Part shown: in pieces, positions 34,093 through 45,530 of the stretch
Numbering within the stretch: position 1 is the stretch's first letter
Layout of the letters: each line of letters starts with the position of its first letter
Assembly: GCA_028689145.1 (NCBI GenBank)
Contig: JAQTWT010000015.1
Span: forward strand, 1 to 49,856
DNA: 49,856 bases
Origin: Gallionella sp.
Lineage (GTDB): Bacteria; Pseudomonadota; Gammaproteobacteria; Burkholderiales; Gallionellaceae
Reading direction: 5' to 3'
Notes under the pieces: model-generated
What the model saw: the letters and a program-made list of their open reading frames with translations, nothing else
The model's database searches: none
Told to the model about the DNA's origin: nothing
Program-made: the position numbers and the translations under genes

Positions 34093-35160
34093 TTACCAGA
34101 CCCAGAGCGGGGTCTGCATCCACGCGGCAACCACCACGACCCATACCAGCGTCAGCGGGATGAATACCTTCCAGCCCAGACGCATCAACTGGTCGTAGCG
34201 ATAGCGCGGGAAGGTTGCGCGGAACCACAGGAACAGGAACAGGAAGGCGGACATTTTGCCCAGCATCCAGAACAGGCCGGGGATCGCGTCCGTCAATCCG
34301 CCCAGCAACGGCCAGCCGTGGAAAGGATTGAGCCAGCCGCCGAGGAACATCACCGCGGTTAGCGCCGCGATCAGGATCATGTTGGCGTATTCGGCCAGGA
34401 AGAACAGCGCGAAGCCCATGCCGGAATATTCGGTATGGAAACCGGCGACGATGGCAGATTCATCTTCTGCCAGATCGAACGGAGCGCGGTTGGTCTCGGC
34501 CACACCGGCAAGGAAATACACCACGAACATCGGGAACAACGGGATGAAGTACCAGCCGAACAGGCCGTATTCGCTTTGCTGTCCGCGCACGATGTCGCCC
34601 ATGTTCATGCTTTGCGCCGCGAGCAGCACGCACACCAGCGCGAAGCCCATCGCCAGCTCATAAGACACGATTTGGGCGGAGGAACGCAAAGCACCGAGGA
34701 ACGCATATTTTGAGTTCGAGGCCCAGCCGGCGATGATGATGCCGTACACGCCCAGCGAAGTCATCGCCAGAATATAAAGCAAACCGGCATTCACGTTCGC
34801 CAGCGCCATACCGTCGTCGAACGGAATCACCGCCCAAGCGGCCAGAGCGGGAGCCAAGGCCAGCACCGGAGCGGCGAGAAACAGGAATTTGTTGGACTTG
34901 GTCGGGATGATGACTTCTTTCATCAGCAACTTGATGCCGTCGGCCAGAGGTTGCAACAAGCCCCAGTAACCCACCCGGTTAGGACCGGGGCGCACCTGCA
35001 TCCAGCCAAGTATCTTGCGTTCGGCCAGCGTCAGGTAAGCCACAGTGCCCATGATAGGCAATACGATGACCAGAATCTTCACTATCGTCCAGACCGGCAA
35101 CCACGCCGGGCCCAGCAAGTCTTGACCGGTCTGTTGCAGGATTTGCAGCAATTCCATCAT
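34093..35160 (-). CDS. nuoH: NADH-quinone oxidoreductase subunit H
   Basis: This 355-residue membrane subunit (ND1-like) forms the quinone entry site. Motifs are [31 protein letters not shown], and [20 protein letters not shown] with the acidic residues of the E-channel. Its start overlaps the nuoG stop by 4 bases (ATGA). Confidence 0.97.
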   Translation of the reverse strand: MMELLQILQQTGQDLLGPAWLPVWTIVKILVIVLPIMGTVAYLTLAERKILGWMQVRPGPNRVGYWGLLQPLADGIKLLMKEVIIPTKSNKFLFLAAPVLALAPALAAWAVIPFDDGMALANVNAGLLYILAMTSLGVYGIIIAGWASNSKYAFLGALRSSAQIVSYELAMGFALVCVLLAAQSMNMGDIVRGQQSEYGLFGWYFIPLFPMFVVYFLAGVAETNRAPFDLAEDESAIVAGFHTEYSGMGFALFFLAEYANMILIAALTAVMFLGGWLNPFHGWPLLGGLTDAIPGLFWMLGKMSAFLFLFLWFRATFPRYRYDQLMRLGWKVFIPLTLVWVVVVAAWMQTPLWVW

Positions 35161-37502
35161 GTGCGCTCCACCGTGATTGTTCCAAACATCGCACCGAGCC
35201 CACTCGTCGCCGCCTGTCCCGCCGCAACACGCGCGGTGCCTGCCGGTTGCCGGTCATCCGCCTGCACAGTCAGGTTCACGCTGGCGTTATCCTGACTGAC
35301 CTTGACCGTGTCGCCGGGCTGCACGCCCAATTTTTTCAATTCGCTGCTATGCAATGTCACGCAGGGTGTTGCAGCATCGTGAGTCTTTTGCAGGGAGACA
35401 GCGCGCCGCACCACAGCATCGGCGGAATAGACAGGCACATTTGCGACACGTTGCAAACCGGACAGGATTGAGGATTGTGGATTGGGGATCGAGACAGATT
35501 GAAGGGTATTGTTCAATCTTTGTGCAATGTCCACACCGCCCAACACTTCGTCGCGCACCGCTTCGCTGCTGTCGTAATCAAAACCGGCGAGATTCATCAG
35601 GTTGCCCAGTACGCGCAGCACTTTCCACGCAGGCCGCGCTTCGCCAAGCGGCTTTACCGCGCCCTTGAAGCTTTGCGCGAGTCCTTCAGTGTTGACGAAG
35701 GTGCCGGAAGTTTCAGTGAACGGCGCGATTGGCAACAGCACATCGGCATACTCGCTCGCGTGATGCTTGTATGCTGACAATGCCACCACCATATCGGCCG
35801 CGTGCATTGCAGTCATCGCCTGTTGCGGGTTTTGCATATCCAGTTCCGGTTCGACATTCAGCAGCAGGTATACTTTGCGCGGTATTGCCAGCATCTTTGC
35901 GGCATTCATGCCCTGCACGCTGCCGCCGAACGGTACTGCGGCGGCGAGATAGCCGCCGACGCTATTGGCTGCTTCGCCGAGGAAACCGAACTTCGCACCG
36001 CACAGTGCGGCGATCCGTTCGGCCAGCGCGGCCAGTTGTGCTGCCTGCGGGTGCTGTTGTGCGAAGTTGCCCAGCAATACTGCCGCGCGTTCGCCGCTGG
36101 CCAGACTCTTGGCGATGGCGGTGGCAACGCTGCCTGCTTCGATGCCCTGTACCGAGGCATCCGGCTTCGCCTGTTTTTCGGCAGCCAATGCTTTCAGGAT
36201 TTGCGCCAGCATGTTCACCAGATTGTCTGGCGCGACGATGGCGTTGTTGGCAACCGGCATCAGCAGCTCGTCGTCGCTGGAGTGAACGATATTGGCTTGC
36301 GCGCCGGACTTGACTGCTTGTCGCACGCGCTGTGCCAGCAGCGGGTGATCCTTGCGCAGGAAGCTGCCGACGATCAGCAAGCGGTCGCGGCTGTTGATCT
36401 CGGCAACCGGCATGCCCAGCCACGGCGCGCCTTGTTGTTTGCCATCTGAAGAAAAATCGGATTGGCGCAAACGGAAATCCACGTTGCCGCTACCGATGCC
36501 GCGCACCAGTTTTTGCAGCAGATAGAGTTCTTCCAGCGTGCTGTGCGGTGTTGCCAGTGCGGCGATCTGCTCGGCCCCGGCTCCGTTGGCAATCTGGCGC
36601 AAGCCGTTTGCCACATATTCCAGCGCGGCTTGCCATTCCACTTCCAGCCACTTGCCGTCCTGCTTGATCATCGGCTTAGTCAAACGCTCCGGCGAATTCA
36701 GACCTTCATAGCTGAACCGGTCCTTGTCGGAGATCCAGCATTCGTTGATAGCTTCGTTTTCGATCGGTGTGACACGCATCACCTTGTTGTTTTTTACCTG
36801 CACTGCCAGATTCGAACCCAGACCGTCATGCGGGCTGACCGATTTGCGTCGCGACAATTCCCAGTTGCGTGCGGTGTAGCGGAACGGCTTGCTGGTCAAT
36901 GCGCCGACCGGGCACAGGTCGATCATGTTGCCGGATAATTCGGAATCCACCGAGCTGTTCACGAAGCTCATGATCTCGGCATGTTCGCCACGGAACGCCA
37001 TGCCCAATTCCATCATGCCGGCGATCTCCTGCCCGAAACGCACACAGCGCGTGCACTGGATGCAGCGGCTCATTTCTTTGGTGGAAATCAGCGCGCCGAT
37101 TTCCTTGTGCATCACGATGCGTTTTTCTTCGTTGTAGCGCGATGCCGTTGCACCGTAACCCATCGCCACATCCTGCAACTGGCATTCGCCGCCCTGGTCG
37201 CAAATCGGGCAGTCCAGCGGGTGGTTGATCAGCAGAAACTCCATCACGCCCTGTTGCGCCTTGACCGCCAATGCGGAATGGGTGTGCACCTTCATGCCTT
37301 CGGCTGCCGGTGTCGCGCAGGCAGGCAGCGGCTTGGGCGCTTTTTCCACCTCGATCAGGCACATGCGGCAGTTGGCAGAGATGGATAATTTTTTGTGGTA
37401 GCAAAAATGCGGGATATGAATACCCGCCTTGCGCGCGGCGTCCATGATGGTGGAACCGCGCCCGGTTTCGATTAGCTTGCCGTCAATTTCAATGTTGATC
37501 AT
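35157..37502 (-). CDS. nuoG: NADH-quinone oxidoreductase subunit G
   Basis: This 781-residue subunit has an N-terminal [2Fe-2S] ferredoxin domain ([19 protein letters not shown]), a His-coordinated cluster region ([18 protein letters not shown]), a [13 protein letters not shown] [4Fe-4S] site, then a molybdopterin-oxidoreductase-like fold without a cofactor. Near residue 675 a low-complexity [10 protein letters not shown] stretch is encoded by GGATTG-like repeats at 35462-35490, probably an in-frame repeat-derived insert in a variable linker. It overlaps nuoH by 4 bases. Confidence 0.96.
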   Translation of the reverse strand: MINIEIDGKLIETGRGSTIMDAARKAGIHIPHFCYHKKLSISANCRMCLIEVEKAPKPLPACATPAAEGMKVHTHSALAVKAQQGVMEFLLINHPLDCPICDQGGECQLQDVAMGYGATASRYNEEKRIVMHKEIGALISTKEMSRCIQCTRCVRFGQEIAGMMELGMAFRGEHAEIMSFVNSSVDSELSGNMIDLCPVGALTSKPFRYTARNWELSRRKSVSPHDGLGSNLAVQVKNNKVMRVTPIENEAINECWISDKDRFSYEGLNSPERLTKPMIKQDGKWLEVEWQAALEYVANGLRQIANGAGAEQIAALATPHSTLEELYLLQKLVRGIGSGNVDFRLRQSDFSSDGKQQGAPWLGMPVAEINSRDRLLIVGSFLRKDHPLLAQRVRQAVKSGAQANIVHSSDDELLMPVANNAIVAPDNLVNMLAQILKALAAEKQAKPDASVQGIEAGSVATAIAKSLASGERAAVLLGNFAQQHPQAAQLAALAERIAALCGAKFGFLGEAANSVGGYLAAAVPFGGSVQGMNAAKMLAIPRKVYLLLNVEPELDMQNPQQAMTAMHAADMVVALSAYKHHASEYADVLLPIAPFTETSGTFVNTEGLAQSFKGAVKPLGEARPAWKVLRVLGNLMNLAGFDYDSSEAVRDEVLGGVDIAQRLNNTLQSVSIPNPQSSILSGLQRVANVPVYSADAVVRRAVSLQKTHDAATPCVTLHSSELKKLGVQPGDTVKVSQDNASVNLTVQADDRQPAGTARVAAGQAATSGLGAMFGTITVERT

Positions 37503-37523
37503 TACGCACCTGACCCGTCAGCT

Positions 37524-38804
37524 TTACACCAAGCAACGCTTGTGTTCGATGTGATATTCAAATTCGTCGCGAAAATGCCTGAGCATCCCCTGCACCGGCC
37601 AAACCGCAGCCTCGCCCAGCGCGCAGATGGTGCGCCCGGCAAGGTTGTCGCACACGCTCAACAGCAAATCCAGATCTTCCTTGCGGCCTTCGCCGTGCTC
37701 GATGCGGTGCACGACGCGATACAGCCAGCCGGTTCCCTCGCGGCACGGCGTGCATTGTCCGCAGGATTCCTCATAATAGAAATAAGACAGACGCTGCAGC
37801 GCGCGCACCATGCAGGTCGTCTCATCCATCACGATCACAGCGCCGCTGCCCAGGCCGGAACCGGCCTTCTGAATGGAGTCGTAGTCCATGGTTAGCCCCA
37901 TCATGATTTCGGCTGGTATCACCGGCATCGACGAACCGCCCGGAATTACCGCTTTGAGTTTGTGGCCGTTGCGCACCCCGCCCGCCATTTTCAGTAACTC
38001 GCTGAACGGCGTGCCCATCGGCACTTCGAAATTGCCGGGGTTGTTCACATGGCCGGATACGGAAAACAGCTTGGTCCCGCCATTGTTGGGCTTGCCCAAT
38101 TCCAGAAATTTCTGGCCGCCGTTATTGATGATGTACGGGATGCTGGCAAATGTCTCGGTGTTGTTGATGGTGGTCGGTTTGCCGTACAGTCCGAAGGTTG
38201 CAGGGAAGGGCGGTTTGAAGCGCGGCTGGCCTTTCTTGCCTTCGATGGATTCGAGCAGGGCGGTTTCTTCGCCGCAGACATAGGCACCGTAACCCAGATG
38301 GTTGTGCAGGTCGAAACAGAAATCCGTACCCAGGATGTTGTCGCCCAGATAACCGGCGGCACGCGCCAGTTCACAGGCTTCTTCCATGCGTTGGTAGGCC
38401 TCGAATATCTCGCCATGCACGTAGTTGTAACCGGTCTTTACGCCCATCGTATAGGCGGCGATCGCCATGCCCTCGATCAGCAGGTGCGGGTTGTAACGCA
38501 GGATGTCCCAGTCCTTGCAGGTTCCCGGTTCGCCTTCGTCCGAATTGCAGACGATGTATTTGTCGCCGTCGTAGTTTCTGGGCATGAAGCTCCACTTCAG
38601 GCCGGTCGGGAAACCCGCGCCGCCGCGCCCGCGCAACGCCGATAACTTTACCTCGGCGATGATCGCGTCGGGCGAGGTTTTTTCGGTCAGTATTTTGCGC
38701 AAAGCCTGATAACCGCCGACTTTCAGATAGTTCTCCAGCGTCCAGGGCTGCTCGAAATCCATCGTGGTGAGAATGACCGGGCCGTTCATGCCAGTATTTT
38801 TCAT
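37524..38804 (-). CDS. nuoF: NADH-quinone oxidoreductase subunit F
   Basis: This 426-residue subunit holds the NADH-binding site, FMN ([15 protein letters not shown]) and the N3 cluster ([15 protein letters not shown] plus a later Cys in ICALGEA). It oxidises NADH on the cytosolic side. The ATG overlaps the nuoE stop (ATGA at 38801-38804); a frame start 19 codons upstream lies inside nuoE and is rejected. Confidence 0.97.
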   Translation of the reverse strand: MKNTGMNGPVILTTMDFEQPWTLENYLKVGGYQALRKILTEKTSPDAIIAEVKLSALRGRGGAGFPTGLKWSFMPRNYDGDKYIVCNSDEGEPGTCKDWDILRYNPHLLIEGMAIAAYTMGVKTGYNYVHGEIFEAYQRMEEACELARAAGYLGDNILGTDFCFDLHNHLGYGAYVCGEETALLESIEGKKGQPRFKPPFPATFGLYGKPTTINNTETFASIPYIINNGGQKFLELGKPNNGGTKLFSVSGHVNNPGNFEVPMGTPFSELLKMAGGVRNGHKLKAVIPGGSSMPVIPAEIMMGLTMDYDSIQKAGSGLGSGAVIVMDETTCMVRALQRLSYFYYEESCGQCTPCREGTGWLYRVVHRIEHGEGRKEDLDLLLSVCDNLAGRTICALGEAAVWPVQGMLRHFRDEFEYHIEHKRCLV

Positions 38805-39280
38805 GATTGATCCAGTTCCGCCAGAATTTGATCGATCTTTTCTTTGCTCAACTTGCCGCAAAGTTTTTTATTGTTCACGGTAAGCAGCGGGGCATCCTTG
38901 CATGCGCCCATACATTCGCCTTCGCGCAGGCCATACTTGCCGTCCGCAGTGACTTCGCCAAAGCCGATGCCCAGTCTGGATTCCAGATAAGCCACGGTAT
39001 CACCTGCGCCGCACAGCGTGCAGGACAGGTTGGTGCATACGGTGAGGGTGTGCTTGCCCATCGGCTTGAGGTTGTACATATGGTAAAAGGTCGCCACCTC
39101 GTACACCGCCATCTTCGGCATGCCGAGATAGGCCGCGACATCCGCCATGTCGTCGGTGGGAATCCAGCCTTTTTCGTCCTGCACGAAACGCAGCGCGGCC
39201 ATTACCGCGGACTGCTTCTGGTCGGCTGGGTATTTTTTCAACTCGCGGTTGATTTGAGCTTGTATTTGTTCGGATAACAT
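38801..39280 (-). CDS. nuoE: NADH-quinone oxidoreductase subunit E
   Basis: This 159-residue thioredoxin-like subunit binds the N1a [2Fe-2S] cluster via [14 protein letters not shown] and [11 protein letters not shown]. It works with NuoF in the NADH dehydrogenase module. The start overlaps the nuoD stop by one base and the end overlaps nuoF by four. Confidence 0.97.
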   Translation of the reverse strand: MLSEQIQAQINRELKKYPADQKQSAVMAALRFVQDEKGWIPTDDMADVAAYLGMPKMAVYEVATFYHMYNLKPMGKHTLTVCTNLSCTLCGAGDTVAYLESRLGIGFGEVTADGKYGLREGECMGACKDAPLLTVNNKKLCGKLSKEKIDQILAELDQS

Positions 39281-40533
39281 CAGCGGTCTACCTCACCAAA
39301 AACTATGTCCTGCGTGCCGATGAGCGCGACCACGTCTGCGATCATATGGCCGCGCGACATCTCGTCCAGACTGGACAAATGGGCAAAGCCGGGCGCACGG
39401 ATTTTCATGCGGTACGGTTTGTTTGCGCCGTCCGATACCAGATAGATGCCAAACTCGCCCTTGGGATGCTCAACCGCGGAATACACTTCGCCGGCCGGAA
39501 CATGCATCCCCTCGGTGAACAACTTGAAGTGGTGGATCAGCTCTTCCATATTCTGCTTCAGCGCCTCGCGCCTGGGCGGTGCGAACTTGTTGCCGGTCGC
39601 CATCACCGGGCCGGGATTGTTGCGCAACCACTCGATACATTGCTTGATGATACGGGTCGACTGGCGCATCTCTTCGACTCGAATTAGATAGCGATCATAG
39701 CAGTCGCCCTTGACCCCGACCGGAATGTCGAAGTCGAGACGATCGTAGACTTCGTACGGTTGCTTCTTGCGCAGATCCCATTCGATTCCCGAGCCGCGCA
39801 ACATCGGGCCGGTAAAACCCAGTGCCAGCGCGCGTTCCGGCGATACCACGCCAATGCCTACAGTGCGCTGTTTCCAGATGCGGTTGTCGGTTAGCAGCGT
39901 CTCGAACTCGTCGATATGTTTCGGAAAACGGTTGGTAAAATCTTCCAGGAAATCCAGCAGCGAGCCCTGACGGTTCCCGTTCATCTGTTTGACTGCGGCG
40001 GCACTGTGGATCTTTGATGCTTGGTACTGCGGCATGGAATCGGGCAAGTCGCGGTATACCCCGCCCGGACGGTAATAGGCCGCGTGCATACGCGCGCCGG
40101 ACACAGCCTCGTAGCAGTCAACCAGATCTTCGCGATCACGGAAGGTGTAGAAGAACATCGTCATTGCGCCAAGGTCGATCCCCACCGCACCCAGCCACAA
40201 CAGATGATTCAGCACGCGGGTGATCTCGTCATACATCACGCGGATGTACTGCGCGCGGACAGGCACTTCGATCCCTGCCAGCTTTTCGACGGCCATCACA
40301 TAGGCATGTTCATTGCACATCATCGACACATAGTCGAGACGATCCATATAAGGCAGTGCTTGCAGGAATGTTTTGTGTTCGGCCAGCTTCTCGGTGGCGC
40401 GATGCAACAAACCGATATGGGGGTCCGCCCGCACAACTACCTCGCCATCCAGCTCCAGCACCAGACGCAGCACACCGTGCGCGGCCGGATGCTGCGGACC
40501 AAAGTTCATGGTGTAATTTTTGATTTCAGCCAT
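39280..40533 (-). CDS. nuoD: NADH-quinone oxidoreductase subunit D
   Basis: This 417-residue subunit (49-kDa homologue) lines the quinone cavity. Motifs are [20 protein letters not shown] with the quinone-loop His, [20 protein letters not shown], and the C-terminal [20 protein letters not shown]. nuoC and nuoD are separate genes here, unlike the fused E. coli nuoCD. Confidence 0.97.
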   Translation of the reverse strand: MAEIKNYTMNFGPQHPAAHGVLRLVLELDGEVVVRADPHIGLLHRATEKLAEHKTFLQALPYMDRLDYVSMMCNEHAYVMAVEKLAGIEVPVRAQYIRVMYDEITRVLNHLLWLGAVGIDLGAMTMFFYTFRDREDLVDCYEAVSGARMHAAYYRPGGVYRDLPDSMPQYQASKIHSAAAVKQMNGNRQGSLLDFLEDFTNRFPKHIDEFETLLTDNRIWKQRTVGIGVVSPERALALGFTGPMLRGSGIEWDLRKKQPYEVYDRLDFDIPVGVKGDCYDRYLIRVEEMRQSTRIIKQCIEWLRNNPGPVMATGNKFAPPRREALKQNMEELIHHFKLFTEGMHVPAGEVYSAVEHPKGEFGIYLVSDGANKPYRMKIRAPGFAHLSSLDEMSRGHMIADVVALIGTQDIVFGEVDR

Positions 40534-40546
40534 TTTCAGAGCATCC

Positions 40547-41137
40547 TCAGTTGCAGCCGTAATTTTCTTCGCGCACGATGCGCGGCGTTGCTTCGCGCGG
40601 TTCGACCGTCACCGGTTGATACACCACGCGCTGCTGTTCCGGGTCATAGCGCATTTCCACATGGCCGGACAGCGGGAAATCCTTGCGGAACGGATTGCCG
40701 ACGAAAACATAGTCGGTCAGGAGGCGACGCAGATCCGGATGCCCGATGAAAACGGTGCCGTACAGGTCAAACGCCTCGCGCTCATACCAGTTTGCGCTGG
40801 GCCAGATGCCGGTGACAGATTCAAGCAGCGGAAAATCGTCTGCCTCGGCAAAGATACGCACACGCAAGCGCACGTTATGGGCGACCGACAGCAGGTGATA
40901 GACGGCGGCAAAACGCTTGCCTTGCCAATCGCCATTGCCGAAAGTGGAATAATCCACGCCGCACAGGTCGATCAACTGGTCGAAACCTGCCGTGTCGCGC
41001 AGGCGCGTCAGCGTATCCAGCATCCCGGCAGCCTTGACCACCACGGTCAACTCGCCCAGACTTTCCTCTATGCCGACCATTCTGTCGCCAAGCAAATCGG
41101 TCAGACGGGTACGCAACGTACTCAATTCAGCAGCCAT
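40547..41137 (-). CDS. nuoC: NADH-quinone oxidoreductase subunit C
   Basis: This 196-residue subunit (30-kDa homologue) has the family signature [15 protein letters not shown] then [14 protein letters not shown], followed by [19 protein letters not shown]. It links the peripheral arm near the quinone site. It is 8 bases after nuoB and 13 before nuoD. Confidence 0.96.
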   Translation of the reverse strand: MAAELSTLRTRLTDLLGDRMVGIEESLGELTVVVKAAGMLDTLTRLRDTAGFDQLIDLCGVDYSTFGNGDWQGKRFAAVYHLLSVAHNVRLRVRIFAEADDFPLLESVTGIWPSANWYEREAFDLYGTVFIGHPDLRRLLTDYVFVGNPFRKDFPLSGHVEMRYDPEQQRVVYQPVTVEPREATPRIVREENYGCN

Positions 41138-41145
41138 AATTCACC

Positions 41146-41625
41146 TTAACGCGCAATGGTATTGGTTCGTTTGATTTTGTTCTGCAACTGGATGACACCG
41201 TACAGCAGGGCTTCGGCAGTCGGCGGGCATCCCGGTACGTAAACATCGACCGGGACGATGCGGTCGCAACCGCGCACTACGGAATAGGAATAGTGGTAGT
41301 AGCCGCCGCCGTTGGCACAGGAACCCATCGAGATTACCCAGCGCGGCTCGGCCATCTGGTCATACACTTTGCGCAATGCCGGAGCCATCTTGTTGCACAG
41401 CGTCCCCGCGACGATCATCACATCGGATTGGCGGGGACTGGGGCGGAAGGCTCCCGCGCCGAAACGATCCAGATCGTAACGGGACAGGGCTGCATGCATC
41501 ATTTCTACCGCGCAGCAGGCCAGACCGAAAGTCATCGGCCACAAAGAACCGGTGCGGGCATAATTGATGACGGTATCAAGCGATGTCGTGACAACGCTTT
41601 TTTCCAGAATGCCTTCTATTCCCAT
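41146..41625 (-). CDS. nuoB: NADH-quinone oxidoreductase subunit B
   Basis: This 159-residue subunit binds the N2 [4Fe-4S] cluster, the electron donor to quinone, through [20 protein letters not shown] and [11 protein letters not shown]. The start at [10 protein letters not shown] is chosen because AAAGGGG lies 8 bases upstream and family members begin MGIEG; the longer frame to 41646 would overlap nuoA more. It overlaps the end of nuoA by 10 bases. Confidence 0.96.
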   Translation of the reverse strand: MGIEGILEKSVVTTSLDTVINYARTGSLWPMTFGLACCAVEMMHAALSRYDLDRFGAGAFRPSPRQSDVMIVAGTLCNKMAPALRKVYDQMAEPRWVISMGSCANGGGYYHYSYSVVRGCDRIVPVDVYVPGCPPTAEALLYGVIQLQNKIKRTNTIAR

Positions 41626-41972
41626 TCCAAAGCCCCTTTCATCCATTCATAGACAAAGCCAACCACCAGGATGGCCAGAAATATCATCATGGAAACAAAA
41701 CCGAAAGTGCCGAGTTCCTTGAGTACGATAGCCCAGGGAAAAAGGAAGGCGATTTCGAGATCGAACAGAATGAACAGGATCGCCACCAGATAGAAACGCA
41801 CATCGAACTTCATGCGCGCATCCTCGAATGCCTCAAAGCCGCATTCATAGGGAGAATTTTTTTTGCTATCGGGGCGATGGGGCGCAACAAATCGTCCTAA
41901 CAGAATAGGCACGACCCCCATGGCGATACCGATACAGATGAACAGCAGTACCGGAAAATAATTTTCCAACAT
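41616..41972 (-). CDS. nuoA: NADH-quinone oxidoreductase subunit A
   Basis: This 118-residue three-helix subunit (ND3-like) starts [19 protein letters not shown] and contains the TMH1-2 loop [20 protein letters not shown], with the Cys that reports active/deactive states. A GGGGGGAAG purine tract 4 bases upstream acts as ribosome-binding site. It is the first nuo gene, about 100 bases after the tRNA-Leu gene. Confidence 0.96.
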   Translation of the reverse strand: MLENYFPVLLFICIGIAMGVVPILLGRFVAPHRPDSKKNSPYECGFEAFEDARMKFDVRFYLVAILFILFDLEIAFLFPWAIVLKELGTFGFVSMMIFLAILVVGFVYEWMKGALEWE

Positions 41973-42074
41973 TGAGCTTCCCCCCCTCGGTCTGTTGTGA
42001 TTTGCCGGTTTGCCCGGAAACACTTTTTATTTTGTTGCGCCGACAATCTGTTGTGTCCGCTGGTGTTTATATTC

Positions 42075-42161
42075 TGGTGCGGATGGGGAGACTCGAACTC
42101 CCACGCTCTTGCGAGCACTAGCCCCTCAAGCTAGCGTGTCTACCAATTCCACCACAACCGC
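42075..42161 (-). tRNA. tRNA-Leu (anticodon GAG), CCA encoded
   Basis: The minus strand from 42161 folds as a class II tRNA: acceptor GCGGTTG with CATCCGC (one U-U mismatch), D-loop GTGGTGGAATTGGTAGACAC, anticodon stem CTAGC/GCTAG around TTGAGGG (GAG), a variable arm (TGCTCGCAAGAGCG) and the TTCGAGT T-loop. The encoded CCA is at 42075-42077. It lies between secG and nuoA in the same orientation, so it is probably cut from the operon transcript. Confidence 0.96.
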
Positions 42162-42176
42162 AATACTACTGCAAAA

Positions 42177-42521
42177 TTATTTTGGAATCTCCCTGGATTT
42201 TGAGTCATCGGCAGGGTTGATCGCAGGTGCGACGGGAACTGTTTGTGCGGATGCCGGCGTTACTTTATCCATCACTCCCAGTTGCTGTGCGGGGTGCGCA
42301 TAAATGTAAGTCAGCGACAAACTGGTAATAAAAAATACCGTCGCGGCAATTGCCGTGCTGCGACTGAGAAAATTTGCGGAACCGCTGGAACCAAACAGGC
42401 TGCCTGCCGAACCGGTACCGAATGCCGCACCCATGTCGGCACCTTTGCCATGCTGTATCAGTACCAAACCGATCAGCACCACAGCCGTTATAACATGTAC
42501 CACCCAAACTAATGTTTCCAC
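42177..42521 (-). CDS. secG: preprotein translocase subunit SecG
   Basis: This 114-residue protein has two membrane helices (residues ~2-22 and ~55-75) and the cytosolic loop GKGADMGAAFGTGSAGSLFG typical of SecG, then a Pro/Ala-rich tail. It assists SecYE in protein export. The start codon is GTG (42519-42521) with GGAG 6-7 bases before. It lies between tpiA and tRNA-Leu, the conserved betaproteobacterial order. Confidence 0.96.
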   Translation of the reverse strand: METLVWVVHVITAVVLIGLVLIQHGKGADMGAAFGTGSAGSLFGSSGSANFLSRSTAIAATVFFITSLSLTYIYAHPAQQLGVMDKVTPASAQTVPVAPAINPADDSKSREIPK

Positions 42522-42584
42522 ACACTACTCCACAAATAACAAATTAAACCGATATTAAAATCAAATCAGATCGGAACAAAAACT

Positions 42585-43373
42585 TTATTTTCCCGCACCC
42601 GCACCCGCACCCGCACCCGCACCCGCACCCGCACGGCAAATCGCCAAGAAATCTTCAGCAACCAAAGCTGCACCACCGATCAGTCCGCCGTCAATGTCCG
42701 GCATCGCAAAGAGTTCTGCCGCATTGGCGGCTTTTACGCTGCCGCCGTAGAGTATACACAACCCCGCCGCAATTTGGCCGTCGTGAGCGGCAATACGTCG
42801 GCGAATAAACGCATGAACTTCCTGAGCCTGTGCGGAAGTTGCTGTTTTGCCGGTACCGATCGCCCACACGGGTTCGTAAGCCAACACCGCATTGCGCAAT
42901 ACCTGCACACCGGCCAGACTGATTAGCGCATCCAGTTGTTCGGCTACCACATCTTCGGTAACCCCGCTGTCGCGTTGCTCCAGCGTTTCGCCCATACACA
43001 GGATCGGTGTCAATCCGGTCAGCTGTGCCGCCATAAACTTTTCGGCGACCAGGCGGCTGCTTTCGGCAAAATAAGCACGGCGCTCTGAATGGCCGACGAG
43101 CACATAGCTGCAGCCGAAGTCCTTTAACATAGTTGCGGATACCTCGCCGGTATATGCGCCCTTCTCCATCTGGTGAACGTTTTGCGCCCCCCATTTTACG
43201 TTGCTGCCGGACAGTTTTTGCTGGGCCTGGGCCAAGTAAGGAAACGGCACGCAAACCGCGCAATCTACACCCGGCATCGCAGCCATCCCGTTGCGCACAG
43301 CATCCAGCAACTCGGCGTTCCGGGCCAGTTCGCCGTACATTTTCCAATTCCCGGCAACTAATTTGCGACGCAT
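42585..43373 (-). CDS. tpiA: triosephosphate isomerase
   Basis: This 262-residue TIM-barrel enzyme interconverts dihydroxyacetone phosphate and glyceraldehyde-3-phosphate. Catalytic motifs are AGNWKMYG (Lys), GHSERRAYF (His) and [15 protein letters not shown] (Glu and loop 6). The start is placed at [11 protein letters not shown]; an adjacent ATG or one 24 bases upstream is possible. The C-terminus is odd: after LAICRAG it ends in a run of Gly-Ala repeats encoded by seven hexamers (42592-42633). It begins the tpiA-secG-nuo transcript. Confidence 0.95.
   Translation of the reverse strand: MRRKLVAGNWKMYGELARNAELLDAVRNGMAAMPGVDCAVCVPFPYLAQAQQKLSGSNVKWGAQNVHQMEKGAYTGEVSATMLKDFGCSYVLVGHSERRAYFAESSRLVAEKFMAAQLTGLTPILCMGETLEQRDSGVTEDVVAEQLDALISLAGVQVLRNAVLAYEPVWAIGTGKTATSAQAQEVHAFIRRRIAAHDGQIAAGLCILYGGSVKAANAAELFAMPDIDGGLIGGAALVAEDFLAICRAGAGAGAGAGAGAGK
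42592..42633. repeat. hexanucleotide tandem repeat in the tpiA 3' end
   Basis: Seven perfect copies of CCCGCA on the plus strand encode (Ala-Gly)n at the tpiA C-terminus on the minus strand. As 6-base units, slippage changes protein length by two residues without frameshift. Confidence 0.92.
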
Positions 43374-43407
43374 CATAATTGACCCAGTCAGTTCCATAAG
43401 GTGCGCA

Positions 43408-43436
43408 ATCCTACCCGCGAAAGGAGCAACGGTCAA
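43408..43436 (-). promoter_or_regulatory. promoter of the tpiA-secG-tRNA-nuo unit
   Basis: On the minus strand TTGACC (43431-43436) and TAGGAT (43408-43413) are 17 bases apart. The expected start is near 43401, leaving a ~25-base leader to the tpiA ATG. Confidence 0.6.
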
Positions 43437-43462
43437 TGAAACAACGCGGGGCAAGGCGGACG

Positions 43463-43502
43463 AAAAAGCCGGGAATCGGATAAATTAATATCTCCCGGCT
43501 TT
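43463..43502 (-). terminator. terminator after the chemoreceptor gene
   Basis: AAGCCGGGA (43466-43474) pairs with TCCCGGCTT (43493-43501) around an AT-rich loop. The plus-strand A-run at 43463-43467 gives a U tract on the minus strand. It separates the chemoreceptor operon from tpiA. Confidence 0.7.
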
Positions 43503-43567
43503 GCCGCAAATTATTGGTTTTTTATTTGCCCCGATTGCGCAGTGCAATACAAACGGAGTTTGGTTTT

Positions 43568-45037
43568 TCAGCTGGCTTTTGCCATATCCGGGTGTTTGTC
43601 CGCAACTATTTTATCCATGATATTCATCAATTCGGAGCTGGCTTTTTCCGCACTATCCAGCGAGCCGCAAATGTTATCCTGTATTGCAGGATTGCGCTCC
43701 CAGCCTTGCCCCAATTGGTTGACCATGAGCTGCATGCTTGCATGAACCTGGTTGTGCGGTTCCAGTAACGAACGGAATGACGGTGAGTTGCCGAACCATT
43801 CTTTACCCTCTCCCTCGTACCATTTGCCCAGGCGGCAACCATTATGGTCAACATCCACCGCTTTTCTGAATTCCTCGTTGCCGGGATCGTTGATCAACGC
43901 GTAAGCGCGCTGTTTATAAATAACGTGATCCACTTTTATCAGCGATGCAAAGCTTAGATCTTTCGCATAGCGCGCTCCCGACAGGATAATCACGGCGGAT
44001 TCGTAGAATTGCCCGAATTTTTGTTCCAGCTGGCCGATGACGCTCTGCGAGGAATTGGTTATTTCATGCATCTCATGCGAGTCCTCCAGCATTTTGGCCG
44101 CTTCGCCTTGTAGCATCTGCATGATGCTGCCGATGGATTCGGAGGCTTTCTTGGTGTTTTCGGCCAGCTTGCGCACCTCGTCGGCTACCACCGCGAAACC
44201 GCGTCCCGCTTCACCGGCACGCGCCGCTTCGATCGCAGCATTCAGCGCCAGCAAATTGGTTTGGCCTGCAATCGAATTGATTAAACCGACTGCGGTGTTG
44301 ATTTCGGTACTGCGTGCATTCAATTGGGTAATTGCAGCATTGGCATTGTTTACCCGTTCGACGATACCGGTCAGTTTTTGCACCACTTCCTTGACCGATT
44401 CGCGGCTTTGTTCCGCATCCTCGCGGGTGCGTCTGGACAGGGTAGCCAGTTGATCCATGCTGTCGGATATAACTTTCATATCCTGCTGGTTTGAAGTCAG
44501 GTTCTTCAGCAGATTTTCCGAGTTGAGCGAGTGCGCGCGCGAAAGCATTTGCGTGCGCATCGCACCGATCTGCTGTTTTTCCATTTCTTTCAGCATTACG
44601 TCCTGATTGACCAGGTTTTTGACAAAGTCGCCGTGCATCCCGCTGCTAAATGTGGTGCGATAAAACTTGCCGCCCAGATTGGCGCGGGAGCTTATTTCCT
44701 GTTCGCGAAACAGCACGTTAAGTTGATCCAGCATATCGTTCACGCTCCAGCACAGCATGCTGATCTCGTCTTTTGATTCGGCTATATGGATTACCCGGCT
44801 GTTAAATCTGCCTTGGGCAACCTCGTCGATGGCCGACTTCAGCTTTTTGATCGGTGCCAGCCAGCGCCTTGTCAGCAATTGCCCCCACGCCGAGGTACCC
44901 ATGCTGATCAGCAAAAAACCCAGCATGTAAACATCCACGCCATGCAATGCAAAACTGGTCAGGATGATGGCCAGCGTGCCGACGGAAAATGACCACAGCA
45001 GTGCGGAAAACCTAGATTGCAAGGACGAGTTCATCAT
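43568..45037 (-). CDS. methyl-accepting chemotaxis protein with HAMP and C-terminal CZB domain
   Basis: This 489-residue chemoreceptor has two adjacent membrane helices near residues 9-50 with almost no periplasmic domain, a HAMP domain (~52-103) and a cytoplasmic signalling hairpin ([20 protein letters not shown]). A CZB zinc-binding domain lies at ~385-475 ([29 protein letters not shown]). It lacks an external sensor; input may come from the PAS protein just upstream, as in Aer. It starts 26 bases inside that gene, with AGGGG before the ATG. It resembles Aer split into two chains plus a CZB. Confidence 0.9.
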   Translation of the reverse strand: MMNSSLQSRFSALLWSFSVGTLAIILTSFALHGVDVYMLGFLLISMGTSAWGQLLTRRWLAPIKKLKSAIDEVAQGRFNSRVIHIAESKDEISMLCWSVNDMLDQLNVLFREQEISSRANLGGKFYRTTFSSGMHGDFVKNLVNQDVMLKEMEKQQIGAMRTQMLSRAHSLNSENLLKNLTSNQQDMKVISDSMDQLATLSRRTREDAEQSRESVKEVVQKLTGIVERVNNANAAITQLNARSTEINTAVGLINSIAGQTNLLALNAAIEAARAGEAGRGFAVVADEVRKLAENTKKASESIGSIMQMLQGEAAKMLEDSHEMHEITNSSQSVIGQLEQKFGQFYESAVIILSGARYAKDLSFASLIKVDHVIYKQRAYALINDPGNEEFRKAVDVDHNGCRLGKWYEGEGKEWFGNSPSFRSLLEPHNQVHASMQLMVNQLGQGWERNPAIQDNICGSLDSAEKASSELMNIMDKIVADKHPDMAKAS

Positions 45038-45530
45038 AGCTGAGCCCCTTTTCTGTCAATATATCAACCAGTATCTTGGTGGAGGCGGCAATCGCATTGG
45101 CCGGCCCGGCTTTTTTTTCGGCTTCCAGCATGATGCGGTACACCTCGGTGGCAACTTTAACGCCGCTCGCCCTGGGTTTGCGCCGTACCGAGAAGTAGCC
45201 TGTGATATTGCCGTTGGTATCGAAATTCGGCGTGACGTTGGTGAATACCCAATAAAACCCGCCATCCTTTGACATGTTTTTCACAAAGGCAAAACATTCC
45301 TCGCCTTTAGTTATCTTGCTCCATAGCAGCGCAAATACAGCGCGCGGCATATCAGGGTGGCGGACGATGTTGTGCTGCGAACCGAGCAACTCATCTTCTG
45401 TGTAACCGGAAAATTCGATGAAAGTGCGGTTACCGTAAGTGATGATGCCCTTGGTGTCGGTCATGGAGACGATGAAATCTTCATCGCGCATCACCCTTTC
45501 GACCGAAGTTGGCGTAATTGACCTTTTCAT
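45012..45530 (-). CDS. PAS-domain sensor protein (Aer N-terminal-like)
   Basis: This 172-residue single PAS protein begins with a [20 protein letters not shown] segment and has the Aer-type FAD-PAS features: [33 protein letters not shown], and [12 protein letters not shown]. In Aer this PAS binds FAD and senses redox state. Here it is a separate protein overlapping the chemoreceptor gene by 26 bases, so the two are almost certainly partners. A strong AAGGAGGAG precedes the ATG. FAD binding is inferred. Confidence 0.9.
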   Translation of the reverse strand: MKRSITPTSVERVMRDEDFIVSMTDTKGIITYGNRTFIEFSGYTEDELLGSQHNIVRHPDMPRAVFALLWSKITKGEECFAFVKNMSKDGGFYWVFTNVTPNFDTNGNITGYFSVRRKPRASGVKVATEVYRIMLEAEKKAGPANAIAASTKILVDILTEKGLSYDELVLAI

